Shown here: positions 7,794 to 17,133 of the stretch, one piece after another
How positions within the stretch are numbered: position 1 is the first letter of the stretch
Layout: each line of letters opens with the position of its first letter
Origin: an uncultured Flavobacteriales bacterium
GTDB taxonomy: Bacteria > Bacteroidota > Bacteroidia > Flavobacteriales_G > Salibacteraceae
Reading direction: 5' to 3'
Length of the DNA: 64,000 bases
NCBI GenBank assembly: GCA_937121175.1
Contig: CAKZKD010000018.1
Coordinates: 88,652 to 152,651 of the forward strand
The notes under the pieces: model-generated
Database searches by the model: none
What the model was told of the DNA's origin: nothing
Seen by the model: only the letters and a program-made list of their open reading frames with translations
Translations under genes and position numbers: made by a program

Positions 7794-9815
7794 ATGAATT
7801 TTGAGCTTATTTCTCCATTTGAACCCACAGGCGACCAACCCGAAGCCATTAAATCTTTAGTCGCGGGAATTCACCAAGGAGAAGAGTTTCAAACTCTTTT
7901 GGGCGTTACAGGCTCTGGAAAGACATTCACTATAGCTAATGTTGTCAAAGAGATTAACCGACCTACCTTGGTGCTTAGTCACAACAAAACCTTAGCAGCT
8001 CAATTGTATGGCGAGTTCAAGCAGTTTTTTCCAGACAATGCAGTTGAATATTTTGTGAGTTACTATGATTATTATCAGCCGGAAGCATACATCCCCGTTA
8101 CTGATACCTTCATTGAAAAAGACATGAGTATCAACGAAGAAATTGAAAAGCTTCGTTTAAGTGCCACATCCTCCCTTTTGAGTGGAAGAAAAGATGTACT
8201 TGTAGTTGCTTCTGTTTCTTGTATTTACGGTATTGGAAATCCGACTGAATTCAATAAAAACCTAATCACAATTGAAGTAGGAACTGTAATTTCAAGAAAT
8301 AAGTTATTAGGTCAATTCGTTGATTGTCTGTACTCTAGAACCACTGAAGAATTTAAAAGAGGCAACTTTAGGGTAGTTGGAGATACGGTTGACATTTTTC
8401 CAGCTTACGCAGATTTTGCCGTACGTATTCTGTTTTGGGGCGATGAAATTGAATCGATTGAAACCTTCAACCCAGAACATGGTACAACCATTACCACTGT
8501 TGAGTCTATAAATATTTATCCTGCCAATATATTCATTACTTCAAAGGATACGCTAAACAATAGTATGAAGCAAATCCAAGACGATTTGTTAGAACATATT
8601 GATTTTTTTAAAGACAATGGAAAACATTTAGAAGCAAAGCGTATTGATGACAGAGTCAATTACGACTTAGAAATGATGCGTGAATTGGGTTATTGTTCGG
8701 GTATCGAAAACTACTCAAGATACTTGGACCAACGTGCTCCTGGAACTCGCCCTTTCTGCTTATTGGATTATTTTCCAGATGATTATTTAATGGTTATTGA
8801 TGAAAGTCATCAAACTATTCCGCAAGTAAAAGCTATGTATGGAGGTGACAGAAGTCGGAAAATTAATCTGGTTGAATACGGATTCCGTTTGCCAGCTGCA
8901 ATGGACAATAGGCCATTGAAGTTTGAAGAATTTGAGACGTTGATGAACCAAACCATATTTGTTAGTGCAACTCCAGCAGACTTTGAATTGGAAAGAACTG
9001 GAGGTGTAATTGTAGAGCAAGTCATTCGACCGACTGGACTATTGGACCCAATAATTGATGTTCGACCTTGTATTAATCAAGTAGATGATTTGTTAGAGGA
9101 AGTGCAACTGCGCATTGAACGAAACGAGCGTGTTTTGGTAACTACTTTGACCAAAAGAATGGCGGAGGAATTGACCAAATACATGAATAAACTGGACATA
9201 AAATGTCGTTACATACACAGCGATGTTGATACCATTGAACGTGTTGAGATTCTTCGAGACTTAAGACTTGGAGCATTTGACGTATTGGTGGGGATAAACC
9301 TGTTGAGAGAAGGCCTAGATTTACCTGAAGTTTCTCTGGTTGCCGTGCTAGATGCAGACAAAGAAGGTTTCTTGCGTTCTGCTCGTGCTTTGACGCAAAC
9401 AGCGGGAAGGGCAGCAAGAAATATTGATGGAAGAGTGATTTTCTACGCAGATAAAATTACCGATTCCATGAAAAAAACCATGGACCAAACCGACCACCGA
9501 AGACTCAAACAAACTAGGTATAATGAAGACCACGGTTTAACACCACAGGCGCTCAAAAAATCGAAAGAGCAAATCATTGAACAGTCGGCAATTGCTGGTG
9601 TCGGTCGAAAATTAAGCAAGGCATACATTGAACCCGAAACCACCTCAATTGCAGCTGACCCAGTGGTTAAATACATGTCAAACACCGAAATAGAAAAACA
9701 AATCACCGAGCGTAGAAAAGACATGGAAAAGGCCGCTAAAGAATTGGATTTTATTGAAGCCGCTCGATTTAGAGATGAAATAGCTGATTTAAAAAAACTA
9801 CTCAAAAAACAGTAA
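7794..9815 (+). CDS. uvrB: Excinuclease ABC subunit B
   Basis: 673 residues, full length for the family. UvrB is the damage-verification helicase of nucleotide excision repair; it is loaded by UvrA and recruits UvrC. Visible landmarks: PTGDQPEAI at the N-terminus, Walker A GVTGSGKTFT (about residues 38-47), the beta-hairpin YYDYYQPEAYIP that clamps DNA, DESH in VIDESHQT as Walker B, helicase motifs VLVGINLLREGLD and QTAGRAARN, and a C-terminal UVR domain (EIEKQITERRKDMEKAAKELDF...) for UvrC contact. TAGATTTG lies 4 bases upstream of the ATG, so the leader would be very short. rluE follows 7 bases after the stop. Confidence 0.98.
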   Translation: MNFELISPFEPTGDQPEAIKSLVAGIHQGEEFQTLLGVTGSGKTFTIANVVKEINRPTLVLSHNKTLAAQLYGEFKQFFPDNAVEYFVSYYDYYQPEAYIPVTDTFIEKDMSINEEIEKLRLSATSSLLSGRKDVLVVASVSCIYGIGNPTEFNKNLITIEVGTVISRNKLLGQFVDCLYSRTTEEFKRGNFRVVGDTVDIFPAYADFAVRILFWGDEIESIETFNPEHGTTITTVESINIYPANIFITSKDTLNNSMKQIQDDLLEHIDFFKDNGKHLEAKRIDDRVNYDLEMMRELGYCSGIENYSRYLDQRAPGTRPFCLLDYFPDDYLMVIDESHQTIPQVKAMYGGDRSRKINLVEYGFRLPAAMDNRPLKFEEFETLMNQTIFVSATPADFELERTGGVIVEQVIRPTGLLDPIIDVRPCINQVDDLLEEVQLRIERNERVLVTTLTKRMAEELTKYMNKLDIKCRYIHSDVDTIERVEILRDLRLGAFDVLVGINLLREGLDLPEVSLVAVLDADKEGFLRSARALTQTAGRAARNIDGRVIFYADKITDSMKKTMDQTDHRRLKQTRYNEDHGLTPQALKKSKEQIIEQSAIAGVGRKLSKAYIEPETTSIAADPVVKYMSNTEIEKQITERRKDMEKAAKELDFIEAARFRDEIADLKKLLKKQ

Positions 9816-9822
9816 GTCATTC

Positions 9823-10407
9823 ATGGAAAATTCTGAAAGAATAGATTTTCGATACTTCATTTTTTACAAGCCCTTTGGATACTTGAGTCAATTCTCAGAT
9901 GAGGATAACAACCCAGGTTTGGGTCAATTGCTAGACCTCCCTAAAGATGTTTATCCAATTGGAAGATTAGACAAAGACAGTGAGGGACTTTTATTATTGA
10001 GTAACGATAAAAAACTGAACTTCAAATTACTAAACCCAGAAAACGAGCACAGAAGAACCTACTGGGTACAGGTTGATAATGAGATTACAGAGGAAGCAAT
10101 TGCCCGTTTAGAAAAGGGAGTGTCCATAAAAGTTGGAAAATCTAGACATCAAACGAAACCTTGTGTTGCTCGAAAAATAAGTGAACCCAGGTTATCGGAA
10201 AGGAATCCTCCCGTTCGTTTTCGTAAAAACGTACCAACTAGCTGGATTGAAATTTCATTAACAGAAGGTAAAAACCGTCAAGTGCGAAAAATGTGTGCTG
10301 CCGTTGAATTTCCATGCCTTCGTTTGGTTCGAGCGTCTATAGAACGCTTAGACATTGGTTCTCTGAAAGTTGGAGAACTCAAAGAGGTGAAGAAAATTAG
10401 AGTTTAA
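9823..10407 (+). CDS. rluE: 23S rRNA pseudouridine synthase, RluE/RsuA family
   Basis: 194 residues. It isomerises a specific uridine in 23S rRNA to pseudouridine. The catalytic aspartate is in GRLDKDSEGLLLLSND. The downstream combination NPPVRFRKNVPTSWIEISLTEG and KNRQVRKMCA matches RluE (E. coli target U2457) better than RluB or RsuA. There is no N-terminal S4 domain, as in RluE. It follows uvrB by 7 bases and converges with the oxidoreductase gene 4 bases away. The RluE subgroup call rests on motif memory, the family call is firm. Confidence 0.9.
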   Translation: MENSERIDFRYFIFYKPFGYLSQFSDEDNNPGLGQLLDLPKDVYPIGRLDKDSEGLLLLSNDKKLNFKLLNPENEHRRTYWVQVDNEITEEAIARLEKGVSIKVGKSRHQTKPCVARKISEPRLSERNPPVRFRKNVPTSWIEISLTEGKNRQVRKMCAAVEFPCLRLVRASIERLDIGSLKVGELKEVKKIRV

Positions 10408-10411
10408 CTCT

Positions 10412-12745
10412 CTAACCAGCTTTTTCTATTGTAATCCTAACGCCTTTCGAAGTAGGTGTATTCGATTCCGCCGCCGTACTATCTAACGGAACTAATACAT
10501 TGGTTTCAGGGAAATAGGCAGCTGTATCACCTCTTGGAATATCATAAGGTACCACTACAAAACGATAGGCGTAGCGTTTTTTGTCTTTAAAATGACTGGT
10601 TAGGTTTACAATATCTCCACCTTTAAGTCCTTCTTTATCAACATCTTTCGGATTCATAAAAATAACTCGTCGCTCATTATAAACTCCCCTGTATCGATCG
10701 TCCAGTCCATAAATCGTAGTATTGAATTGGTCGTGACTTCGAATTGTGGTTAAAAGGTACTCGTTTTCATTTTTATCAATAGTAGTTAATTGATTAACAG
10801 TAAAATGCGCCTTTTTATCAGGAGTAGAGAAATTCAATTCTCTCGCACCATTCGGCAAATAAAATCCCCCTTTATTTCTTACCCGTTTGTTGTAATCGGT
10901 AAACCCAGGGATTGCTTTGGAAATTAGATTACGAATCTTGTCATAGTTAGTGCTTAAATCTATCCAATCGACGGTTTTTTTATTTGTGAAAGTGGCTTGA
11001 GCAAGCTCAGTTATTATTCGAACTTCACTTTTCAGTACTTCCGACGCAGGTTCCAAACTTCCATTACTTTGGTGTACCACCCCCATCGAATTTTCAACGG
11101 TAACAAATTGTTTACCAGTATCTTGAATATCCTCTTCACTCCTACCCAAACACGGCAAAATCAGTGCATGTTCGCCGTGAATCAAGTGACTACGGTTTGG
11201 CTTAGTGGAAACATGAACGGTAAGTTTACAATTCTGCAAGGCCTCAGCAGTCACCATGGTATCGGGAGTAGCTGAGAGAAAATTGCCCCCCATTCCAATG
11301 AAAACCATACCTTTTTTCTTGTGCATGGCCTCAATGCTATCAACAACGTCGAATCCTGCCTCTCTCGGGAATTTCTCACCAAATGCAGCATCAAGATTGT
11401 CAATAAACTTGGCAGGTGGTTTTTCGTAAATACCCATAGTTCTGTCACCTTGCACGTTGCTGTGTCCACGAACCGGGCAAGTACCTGCACCGGGCTTTCC
11501 AATACTTCCTTTCAGTAGCAAGAGGTTTACAATTTCTTGAATGGTTGCTACACCATTATGATGCTGAGTTATTCCCATTGCCCAACAAATGATGATGCGC
11601 TTTTTATCTGCCAGCAATTCTGTTAGGGCTTCAATTTCCGCTTTTGAAACCCCACTTTCTTTCACCAAATTATCAAAATCAAGGGTTGCAATATCTGCTA
11701 ACAATTCTGCCGAACCAACCGTATGTTCATTGATAAAATCGTGGTCAAATACATCTCCGGGATTCTTATTTTCTTTTTCTAATAGCAGATAAATTACAGC
11801 CTTCAAAAGCGCCATGTCTCCATTTATTTTTACCTGCAGATACTGGTCAGAAATAACGGTCGATTTTAACATGCTCATTCCTTGCGGATTTTTGAACTTT
11901 AATAATCCTGGCTCTTTCAAAGGATTTATCGAAACTATCTTCGCTCCTTCTTTTTTAGCCTCCTCCAAAGCACTCAACATTCTTGGGTGATTTGTACCTG
12001 GATTTTGCCCCATAACCACAATGACTTCTGCTTTATTGAAATCTTCAAGCTTTACAGAACCCTTGCCTATCCCAACGGTTTTGGATAATGCAACACCACT
12101 ACTCTCGTGGCACATATTTGAGCAATCGGGCAAATTGTTGGTTCCAAAATACCGTACAAATAATTGATATAAAAAAGCTGCTTCATTGCTGGTTCTGCCT
12201 GACGTATAAAAAACACCATCGTGCGGTGAATCTAGATTGTTTAGTTCAGTTGCTATCAGCTCTATTGCCTTTTTCCATTGAATAGGCTGATAATGACTTG
12301 CTCCTTTCGGTAAATACAATGGCGTTGTAATTCTACCAACTCTTCCCAATTCAAAATCAGTAAAATTCAACAATTGGTTCACTGAATATTTAGCCCAAAA
12401 ATCAGGGTCAGCTTTTTTTGTGGTTGCTTCTTCCGCAACCGCCTTTGCTCCATTTTCACAATACTCACCCAAAAACGAGCGTTTTTCGTCGGGGTCTGGC
12501 CATGCACAACCCGGACAATCAAAGCCATCAAACTGATTCATTTTTGGCATGATGGAAGCTACTGCTCCTGCACTTCTTTCCGAAGATAAATGCTGAATGG
12601 AAACTGCAACTCCCTTTAGACCAGCGGCATATTCGGATGGTTTACTAATATGGCCTTCAGTGAACTTCTCTGGTGGAACACCTTTTTCAATATCCTTACT
12701 TATTTGAGTGTCACTAGCTTTAGTTGTTATTTTAGAATTACTCAT
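10412..12745 (-). CDS. FdhF/YdeP-family molybdopterin oxidoreductase
   Basis: 777 residues. The N-terminus has the YdeP-type block FDGFDCPGCAWPDPDEKRSF, where cysteines probably hold an Fe-S cluster. Further in are NMCHESSGVALSKTVG and GQNPGTNHPRM, the molybdopterin guanine dinucleotide binding core. The C-terminal molybdopterin dinucleotide-binding domain includes TTIRSHDQFNTTIYGLDDRYRG. The family resembles formate dehydrogenase alpha subunits but usually stands alone and is cytoplasmic; E. coli YdeP is linked to acid resistance. No formate dehydrogenase beta or gamma genes are nearby, so a formate dehydrogenase label would be too specific. The start is chosen at the ORF-track ATG. Confidence 0.9.
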   Translation of the reverse strand: MSNSKITTKASDTQISKDIEKGVPPEKFTEGHISKPSEYAAGLKGVAVSIQHLSSERSAGAVASIMPKMNQFDGFDCPGCAWPDPDEKRSFLGEYCENGAKAVAEEATTKKADPDFWAKYSVNQLLNFTDFELGRVGRITTPLYLPKGASHYQPIQWKKAIELIATELNNLDSPHDGVFYTSGRTSNEAAFLYQLFVRYFGTNNLPDCSNMCHESSGVALSKTVGIGKGSVKLEDFNKAEVIVVMGQNPGTNHPRMLSALEEAKKEGAKIVSINPLKEPGLLKFKNPQGMSMLKSTVISDQYLQVKINGDMALLKAVIYLLLEKENKNPGDVFDHDFINEHTVGSAELLADIATLDFDNLVKESGVSKAEIEALTELLADKKRIIICWAMGITQHHNGVATIQEIVNLLLLKGSIGKPGAGTCPVRGHSNVQGDRTMGIYEKPPAKFIDNLDAAFGEKFPREAGFDVVDSIEAMHKKKGMVFIGMGGNFLSATPDTMVTAEALQNCKLTVHVSTKPNRSHLIHGEHALILPCLGRSEEDIQDTGKQFVTVENSMGVVHQSNGSLEPASEVLKSEVRIITELAQATFTNKKTVDWIDLSTNYDKIRNLISKAIPGFTDYNKRVRNKGGFYLPNGARELNFSTPDKKAHFTVNQLTTIDKNENEYLLTTIRSHDQFNTTIYGLDDRYRGVYNERRVIFMNPKDVDKEGLKGGDIVNLTSHFKDKKRYAYRFVVVPYDIPRGDTAAYFPETNVLVPLDSTAAESNTPTSKGVRITIEKAG

Positions 12746-12843
12746 AAGGATGTCATTGCGTTTTTTGAACTTCCGACTAAACTAGTAATTTCCGTAATAC
12801 TACTAACAGTGGGCACTATTTGAAACGAAAAATAATAACATAA

Positions 12844-12866
12844 AAAAGGGGCTAAAAGCCCCTTTT
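12844..12866 (-). terminator. Rho-independent terminator of the kelch gene
   Basis: AAAAGGGGCT-AAA-AGCCCCTTTT forms a perfect 10-bp stem with a 3-base loop. On the minus strand it is followed by a T-run and lies 28 bases after the stop of the kelch protein gene. Confidence 0.85.
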
Positions 12867-12893
12867 CTGATTTTTGAATCTCATTAAACTTAT

Positions 12894-14186
12894 TTATTTT
12901 ATTACAACATTAGTTCTATGAATTGAAAGGTCAGTCTTTATTTCAATAATGTAAATTCCTCTATCCATAGATTCGACTGAAATACTTGCTTCATTTTCTT
13001 GGAGCATTTCTTTAAGTACCATTTGCCCTCCAGTATTATATATGGTCAACTCTGAAGTCTCAACACTTAATCCTTTTAAATTAAGCACGTTACTAACAGG
13101 GTTAGGAAACAAGATGATGTTTCCATTTTGGATATTACTATGATTAACTGATGTAATGTCAATCGTGTCCTTTGCATTATCATCGGTATCCTTCTTTTCT
13201 TCAGGAATTAAATCCAAATCATAAGAAATAACCGTGTTTACAGCTCGTCTTCTATTTTCCGTTCCAGCTATAAGGTACAATTGCTTATCAATAACGAATG
13301 TACCTGGAGCCCAACGCGCCGAACGCGGATGTGCTTGTTGTTCAACCCATTGATCCAAATCAGGTTTGTACATGTAGAACTGTCCAGAATCAAATTCTTC
13401 ATGCAGTTCATCTTCACCGCTTATGACGTAACCATATTTGTTGGTTTGAAATTGTGATCCTGCTACCCTTCCTTCTCCAGGAAAATCATTCATCTTTTTC
13501 CAGGTGCTATCCAACGAATTAAATTTATACCAATCTCTATAAATGTTAGTAGAATTTTGAACTTTTCCTGAGACACTTACAGAACCGTGTCCCATTCCCA
13601 TAAAGGCGTCAGTACCAATTCCAAAATGAAACGGATGGTGTCGTCCTGTGCCAGGAACATCAGGCATTTTGTACCAAGTATTGGTTGCTATGTTGTATTC
13701 CCACCAGTCGTTCAAATTCCCTACTGTTCTATTTGCTCCAGCACCAACGTATAGCCTTCCATTTGATGTAATTACAAATGCTGGATGCTCTCTACCAATG
13801 CAACCGCATTGTTTCAACCTCTTCCAAACACCAGTAACTGGATCATATTCCCACAAATCATTTAATGCTGCAAGAGTTTGCGTAGAACCAAATCCCACAT
13901 ACGCTTTTCCATTATAAACAGCACCATACGCAAAACTTCTGGCAACTCCAGGAAAGTCTGCCAACTTTGTCCAAGTATCAGTTGCGGGGTCGTATGAGTG
14001 AAAATCCTTTGTTACAGTATTCGACGGATCTGTTCCAGTTAATGCATAACCAACTCCATCTATTGAAAATGTTACTGGGTGATGTTTGGCACCTCCAGCG
14101 TACACGTTTTTGTTAACCCAGTCAGTCTGTGACACCACCGAAGCCGAACAGAATAAAAATATTGATATTGTAGATAGAAGTTTCAT
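12894..14186 (-). CDS. Secreted kelch-repeat protein with T9SS type A sorting domain
   Basis: 430 residues. A signal peptide ends at SASVVSQ. Residues about 30-330 hold kelch repeats (repeating blocks such as YDPVTGVWKRL, YNIATNTWYKM, YKPDLDQWVEQ), predicting a six- or seven-bladed beta-propeller. A short acidic linker (EEKKDTDDNAKD) leads to a C-terminal domain with LFPNPVSNVLNL and GIYIIEIKT, the type A sorting signal of the type IX secretion system. The protein should be secreted or anchored at the cell surface after removal of this domain. The ligand is unknown. A promoter lies upstream and a strong terminator downstream, so it is monocistronic. Confidence 0.9.
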   Translation of the reverse strand: MKLLSTISIFLFCSASVVSQTDWVNKNVYAGGAKHHPVTFSIDGVGYALTGTDPSNTVTKDFHSYDPATDTWTKLADFPGVARSFAYGAVYNGKAYVGFGSTQTLAALNDLWEYDPVTGVWKRLKQCGCIGREHPAFVITSNGRLYVGAGANRTVGNLNDWWEYNIATNTWYKMPDVPGTGRHHPFHFGIGTDAFMGMGHGSVSVSGKVQNSTNIYRDWYKFNSLDSTWKKMNDFPGEGRVAGSQFQTNKYGYVISGEDELHEEFDSGQFYMYKPDLDQWVEQQAHPRSARWAPGTFVIDKQLYLIAGTENRRRAVNTVISYDLDLIPEEKKDTDDNAKDTIDITSVNHSNIQNGNIILFPNPVSNVLNLKGLSVETSELTIYNTGGQMVLKEMLQENEASISVESMDRGIYIIEIKTDLSIHRTNVVIK

Positions 14187-14216
14187 GCTAAAGTATTTGA
14201 ATGTTCAAATCAAGGA

Positions 14217-14249
14217 CAAAGTTATGGCATCAAGGTTTGTTTGTCTCAA
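14217..14249 (-). promoter_or_regulatory. Bacteroidota-type promoter for the kelch gene
   Basis: Minus strand TTG (14249-14247), 22 bases, TAACTTTG (14224-14217), then a leader of about 25 bases to the ATG at 14186. Confidence 0.5.
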
Positions 14250-14273
14250 TTTAAAAAGTCAATTAGGTGACAT

Positions 14274-14480
14274 TCATGATTTCATTTTGTTTCCATAGGT
14301 TTTTAGGAATTCTGAAATGGATAAATTCTTGGTGTTTTGATCAGGGTTCAGGATTAGAATTCCATGATTCTCCGAATTCCGAAAAAGGATAAACTCTGTA
14401 CCTTCGTTTATCTCCTTTTTTATTTTCTTCAATTCGCTCAAGCAAGCCTGACTCTTTCGAAAATAAAAAAGGCCACTCAC
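14274..14480 (-). CDS. Doubtful small ORF between tRNA-Arg and the kelch gene
   Basis: 68 codons with a charged, protein-like composition (LKKIKKEINEGTEFILFRN). Its first GTG lies inside the terminator hairpin of the upstream tRNA-Arg, and no promoter of its own is visible. A TTG further in could start a shorter form. I recognise no family. It could be a chance frame or the remnant of a gene. Confidence 0.22.
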   Translation of the reverse strand: MSGLFYFRKSQACLSELKKIKKEINEGTEFILFRNSENHGILILNPDQNTKNLSISEFLKTYGNKMKS

Positions 14481-14496
14481 TTAGGTGAATAACCTT
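14467..14496 (-). terminator. Terminator downstream of tRNA-Arg
   Basis: On the minus strand AAAGGTTATTCAC-CTAA-GTGAGTGGCCTTT folds into a 13-bp stem with three G-T pairs and is followed by TTTTTTATTTT. It begins 8 bases after the tRNA 3' end. Confidence 0.8.
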
Positions 14497-14503
14497 TCTC
14501 TTA

Positions 14504-14577
14504 GTGATCGCGATAGGATTCGAACCTATGACCGTCTGCTTAGAAGGCAGATGCTCTATCCAGCTGAGCTACGCGAC
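14504..14577 (-). tRNA. tRNA-Arg (anticodon TCT)
   Basis: The minus strand reads GGTCGCG for the 5' acceptor arm and CGCGATC plus A at the 3' end. The D arm contains GTAGCTCAGCTGGATAGAGC. The anticodon stem-loop is CTGCC-TTCTAAG-CAG type with TCT at positions 34-36, and the T arm has GGTTCGAATCC. It is 74 nt long and CCA is not encoded. Confidence 0.96.
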
Positions 14578-14690
14578 CTTTTTTTAAGACACTGGCTTAA
14601 AAAAATGAAGAACCAAAGTTCTTAATTTGAATTTGCAAGTATCATTTAAAAAATCCTGAAACTTTTCTAGCTTCCAAATTTTTCAGGCGG

Positions 14691-14719
14691 CAAATATAAA
14701 AATTCGTTCTACCTACAAA
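14691..14719 (-). promoter_or_regulatory. Promoter for tRNA-Arg
   Basis: Minus strand TTTG (14719-14716), 17 bases, TATATTTG (14698-14691). It lies about 110 bases upstream of the tRNA and back to back with the channel gene promoter. Confidence 0.55.
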
Positions 14720-14743
14720 CGGTTTCTTGTATAGGATTTTTGA

Positions 14744-14751
14744 TATTTTTG
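14744..14751 (+). promoter_or_regulatory. -7 element upstream of the channel/antiporter operon
   Basis: TATTTTTG matches TAnnTTTG. It falls inside the first codons of the ORF-track frame (14727), which favours the internal ATG at 14778 as the true start. No good -33 TTTG is visible. Confidence 0.4.
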
Positions 14752-14777
14752 GATGCACCCAAAATCTTAGGTTTAAC

Positions 14778-15854
14778 ATGCCTAGTAAAAAAATAAATTC
14801 ACTCAAAAACAAGCACCGAAAACTTGGAGTTTTGGCCATTGTTTTAGTATCGTATGTTGTACTATTAATTGCTCTTGTTCTATTCGAGACAAATTCCCAA
14901 GAAAGCCCTATTAGAGATTTTTTTGATGCTGTCTGGTTTTCTATTGTCACACTGACAACCGTTGGTTATGGAGACATGTACCCGCACACAACTGGAGGTA
15001 AGGTTGTAAGTGGTGTTTTTATATTGGGTAGTTTTAGTATTTTTGGTTTCCTCATTGGACAGATTTCCAATTACATGGCAGAACGTTTAGAAGAACGAAA
15101 ACTTGGTTTTCAGGGTACGAATTTCACCAATCACGCTGTAATTATTGGCTGGAATAACATTGGTTATGAGGTACTTGAGCAATTAATTGGTGTTGGTAAA
15201 AAAGCTGCTATTGTTACTAATCGTCGCGATGACATTGATTTGATAAGAGAAAGTTACTCTAACCAACAAGTCTTCACTTTGCTTGCGGACTACAACAAAA
15301 TGGAGTTACTGGATAAAGTTAACATTAAGGATTCTGCAGTTGTTTATGTAAATTTTGACGACGATACAGAAAAGTTGGTTCACATTCTGAATATCAAAAA
15401 ATATTACAATGATTTAAAGTTCATCGTGACATTAGACAATTCAAACCTTAAAAACACTTTCTTGAGTGCCGGTGTTACTTACACAATTTCCAAGAACGAA
15501 ATTTCGTCAAAACTACTAGCTAGTTATATTTTTGAACCTGATGTAGCGCGCTACAGTGAAGACATTTTATCCTTTGCAGAAAGTGATGACGACTACGATA
15601 TAAAAGAATACAAAGTAACAACAGAGAATCCTTATGCGGGTATGACCTATAATGATGCATTCTTTAAACTAAAGAAAGATTCAAACATAATTTTGATTGG
15701 TTTATCGAAAGTAAATGGAGGTGAAAGAAATTTAATAAAGAATCCAATATCCGATGTTACTATTGAGGCAAATGACTTTTTAATAATGATAATGAACGGT
15801 GGAGCCTCGGTTGAACTTGAAGCTATATTCAAAACTGAGGAGGGCGGCTATTAA
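14778..15854 (+). CDS. Potassium channel protein with TrkA-N (RCK) domain
   Basis: 358 residues from ATG 14778 (MPSKKINS). The ORF-track start at 14727 overlaps a promoter -7 element. The pore region is two helices (VLAIVLVSYVVLLIALVLF and VVSGVFILGSFSIFGFLIG) around the selectivity filter TLTTVGYGD. The cytoplasmic part starts AVIIGWNNIGYEVLEQL, a Rossmann TrkA-N/RCK domain that binds a nucleotide and gates the pore; a TrkA-C-like segment follows (PYAGMTYNDAFFKLKKD...). It is predicted to be a tetrameric K+ channel in the inner membrane. The CaCA antiporter gene begins 10 bases later, so the two are one operon. Confidence 0.93.
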   Translation: MPSKKINSLKNKHRKLGVLAIVLVSYVVLLIALVLFETNSQESPIRDFFDAVWFSIVTLTTVGYGDMYPHTTGGKVVSGVFILGSFSIFGFLIGQISNYMAERLEERKLGFQGTNFTNHAVIIGWNNIGYEVLEQLIGVGKKAAIVTNRRDDIDLIRESYSNQQVFTLLADYNKMELLDKVNIKDSAVVYVNFDDDTEKLVHILNIKKYYNDLKFIVTLDNSNLKNTFLSAGVTYTISKNEISSKLLASYIFEPDVARYSEDILSFAESDDDYDIKEYKVTTENPYAGMTYNDAFFKLKKDSNIILIGLSKVNGGERNLIKNPISDVTIEANDFLIMIMNGGASVELEAIFKTEEGGY

Positions 15855-15864
15855 GCGATAAATT

Positions 15865-17073
15865 ATGGGTTTAATAATACCAATTCTGCTTGTTTCTTTC
15901 TGCTCAATAGTTATTTGGCGTAGTGTTGACGGTTTCTCTGCCGCATCCGACTACTTAGGACGAAACTTAAGTGACGGTGTCAAAGGCGCTACAATTAACG
16001 CCATTGCCAGTTCAATGCCTGAACTTTTTACTACCGTGTTTTTCTTGTTTTTTCTGAATGATGTTGACGGATTTAGTGGTGGAATCGGTACTACTGCTGG
16101 TTCGGCAATTTTTAACGCCATGATCATTCCCGCCATTGCTATCCTGGCTGTTATATATGCGGGAATGACAAAGGTTGTTCATGTTTCTAAGAAAGTCGTA
16201 CTTAGAGATGGTGTTGCCTTAATTATCACAGAAGGTATTTTAATTGTTCTAATTTCTGGAAATAGCTTGCATTGGTGGCATGGTGCTATCTTAATGGGTA
16301 TTTACGGTGTTTACATAACCTATATGCTCACATCAATGACCAAAGGTGAAAAGATGGATTCTGACACATATCATGAACAAAAAGCGGCCAACTCTATTGA
16401 AGAAGATGATAATGATTCGGATAAATCTAAGCTCAAACAAGGTATCACATTAGACTTAGAAGGATTAATAGTAGGAGACAAGCAGATGACTGGTGCCAAC
16501 GCCTGGCCGTTATTAATTACCAGTACATTGACCATAGCTGTTAGCTGCTATTTATTGGTGTTAGCTTGTGAATGGATTGGAGCCAAATCATATAATGTTC
16601 CGTTAATTGGTACATTCGAAGGGCTTGACATCCCTATATTATTTGTGGCATTAATTATAGCCTCTATGGCATCTTCAATTCCTGATACCATCATCAGTAT
16701 GAAGGACGCACAAAAAGGAAATTACGACGATGCAGTATCCAATGCAATGGGTAGTAATATGTTCGACATTTGTTTCGCCTTAGGATTTCCATTATTCATA
16801 TTCACCATATTGCACGGGCCAATAATAATGACCCCCGAAATTAATGAGTTGAGTGGCGAATTGCGGGTTTTACTTTTCTTTATTACTATAGTAGTTTTCT
16901 TTATTTTCTACCTGGGTAAATCTATTGGCAAAGCAAAATCATTTTTGTTACTTGGAATTTACATTTTGTTTTTATTCTACGTGGTAGGAAGAAGTTACAA
17001 CGACCCTATTTCTAGTGCTATTGCAGGTTTCTTGCGAGATGTGTTACATTTCTTTAATAGCTTTTTCTACTAG
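15865..17073 (+). CDS. CaCA-family cation antiporter (Na+ or K+/Ca2+ exchanger-like)
   Basis: 402 residues with about ten membrane helices. The two inverted alpha repeats that form the ion site are visible: GATINAIASSMPELFTTVF near residues 40-58 and MASSIPDTIISMKDAQKGN with NAMGSNMFD in the second half. A hydrophilic acidic loop (SIEEDDNDSDKSKLK) separates the halves. In the second repeat the usual acidic residue of the SxPE motif is Asp (SIPD). It exchanges Ca2+ or another cation against Na+, K+ or H+ in the inner membrane. It is cotranscribed with the K+ channel, which hints at coupled ion homeostasis. Confidence 0.9.
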   Translation: MGLIIPILLVSFCSIVIWRSVDGFSAASDYLGRNLSDGVKGATINAIASSMPELFTTVFFLFFLNDVDGFSGGIGTTAGSAIFNAMIIPAIAILAVIYAGMTKVVHVSKKVVLRDGVALIITEGILIVLISGNSLHWWHGAILMGIYGVYITYMLTSMTKGEKMDSDTYHEQKAANSIEEDDNDSDKSKLKQGITLDLEGLIVGDKQMTGANAWPLLITSTLTIAVSCYLLVLACEWIGAKSYNVPLIGTFEGLDIPILFVALIIASMASSIPDTIISMKDAQKGNYDDAVSNAMGSNMFDICFALGFPLFIFTILHGPIIMTPEINELSGELRVLLFFITIVVFFIFYLGKSIGKAKSFLLLGIYILFLFYVVGRSYNDPISSAIAGFLRDVLHFFNSFFY

Positions 17074-17133
17074 CTAGAATACTAGCAAATCAACTAACAA
17101 CATTTACCAGCCTAGTGGGGCTCAAATAGACTT

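Noticed and set aside
10412-12745. Formate dehydrogenase alpha subunit
   Set aside because: The sequence is of the YdeP branch, and no beta or gamma subunit, FdhD or FdhE gene is adjacent.
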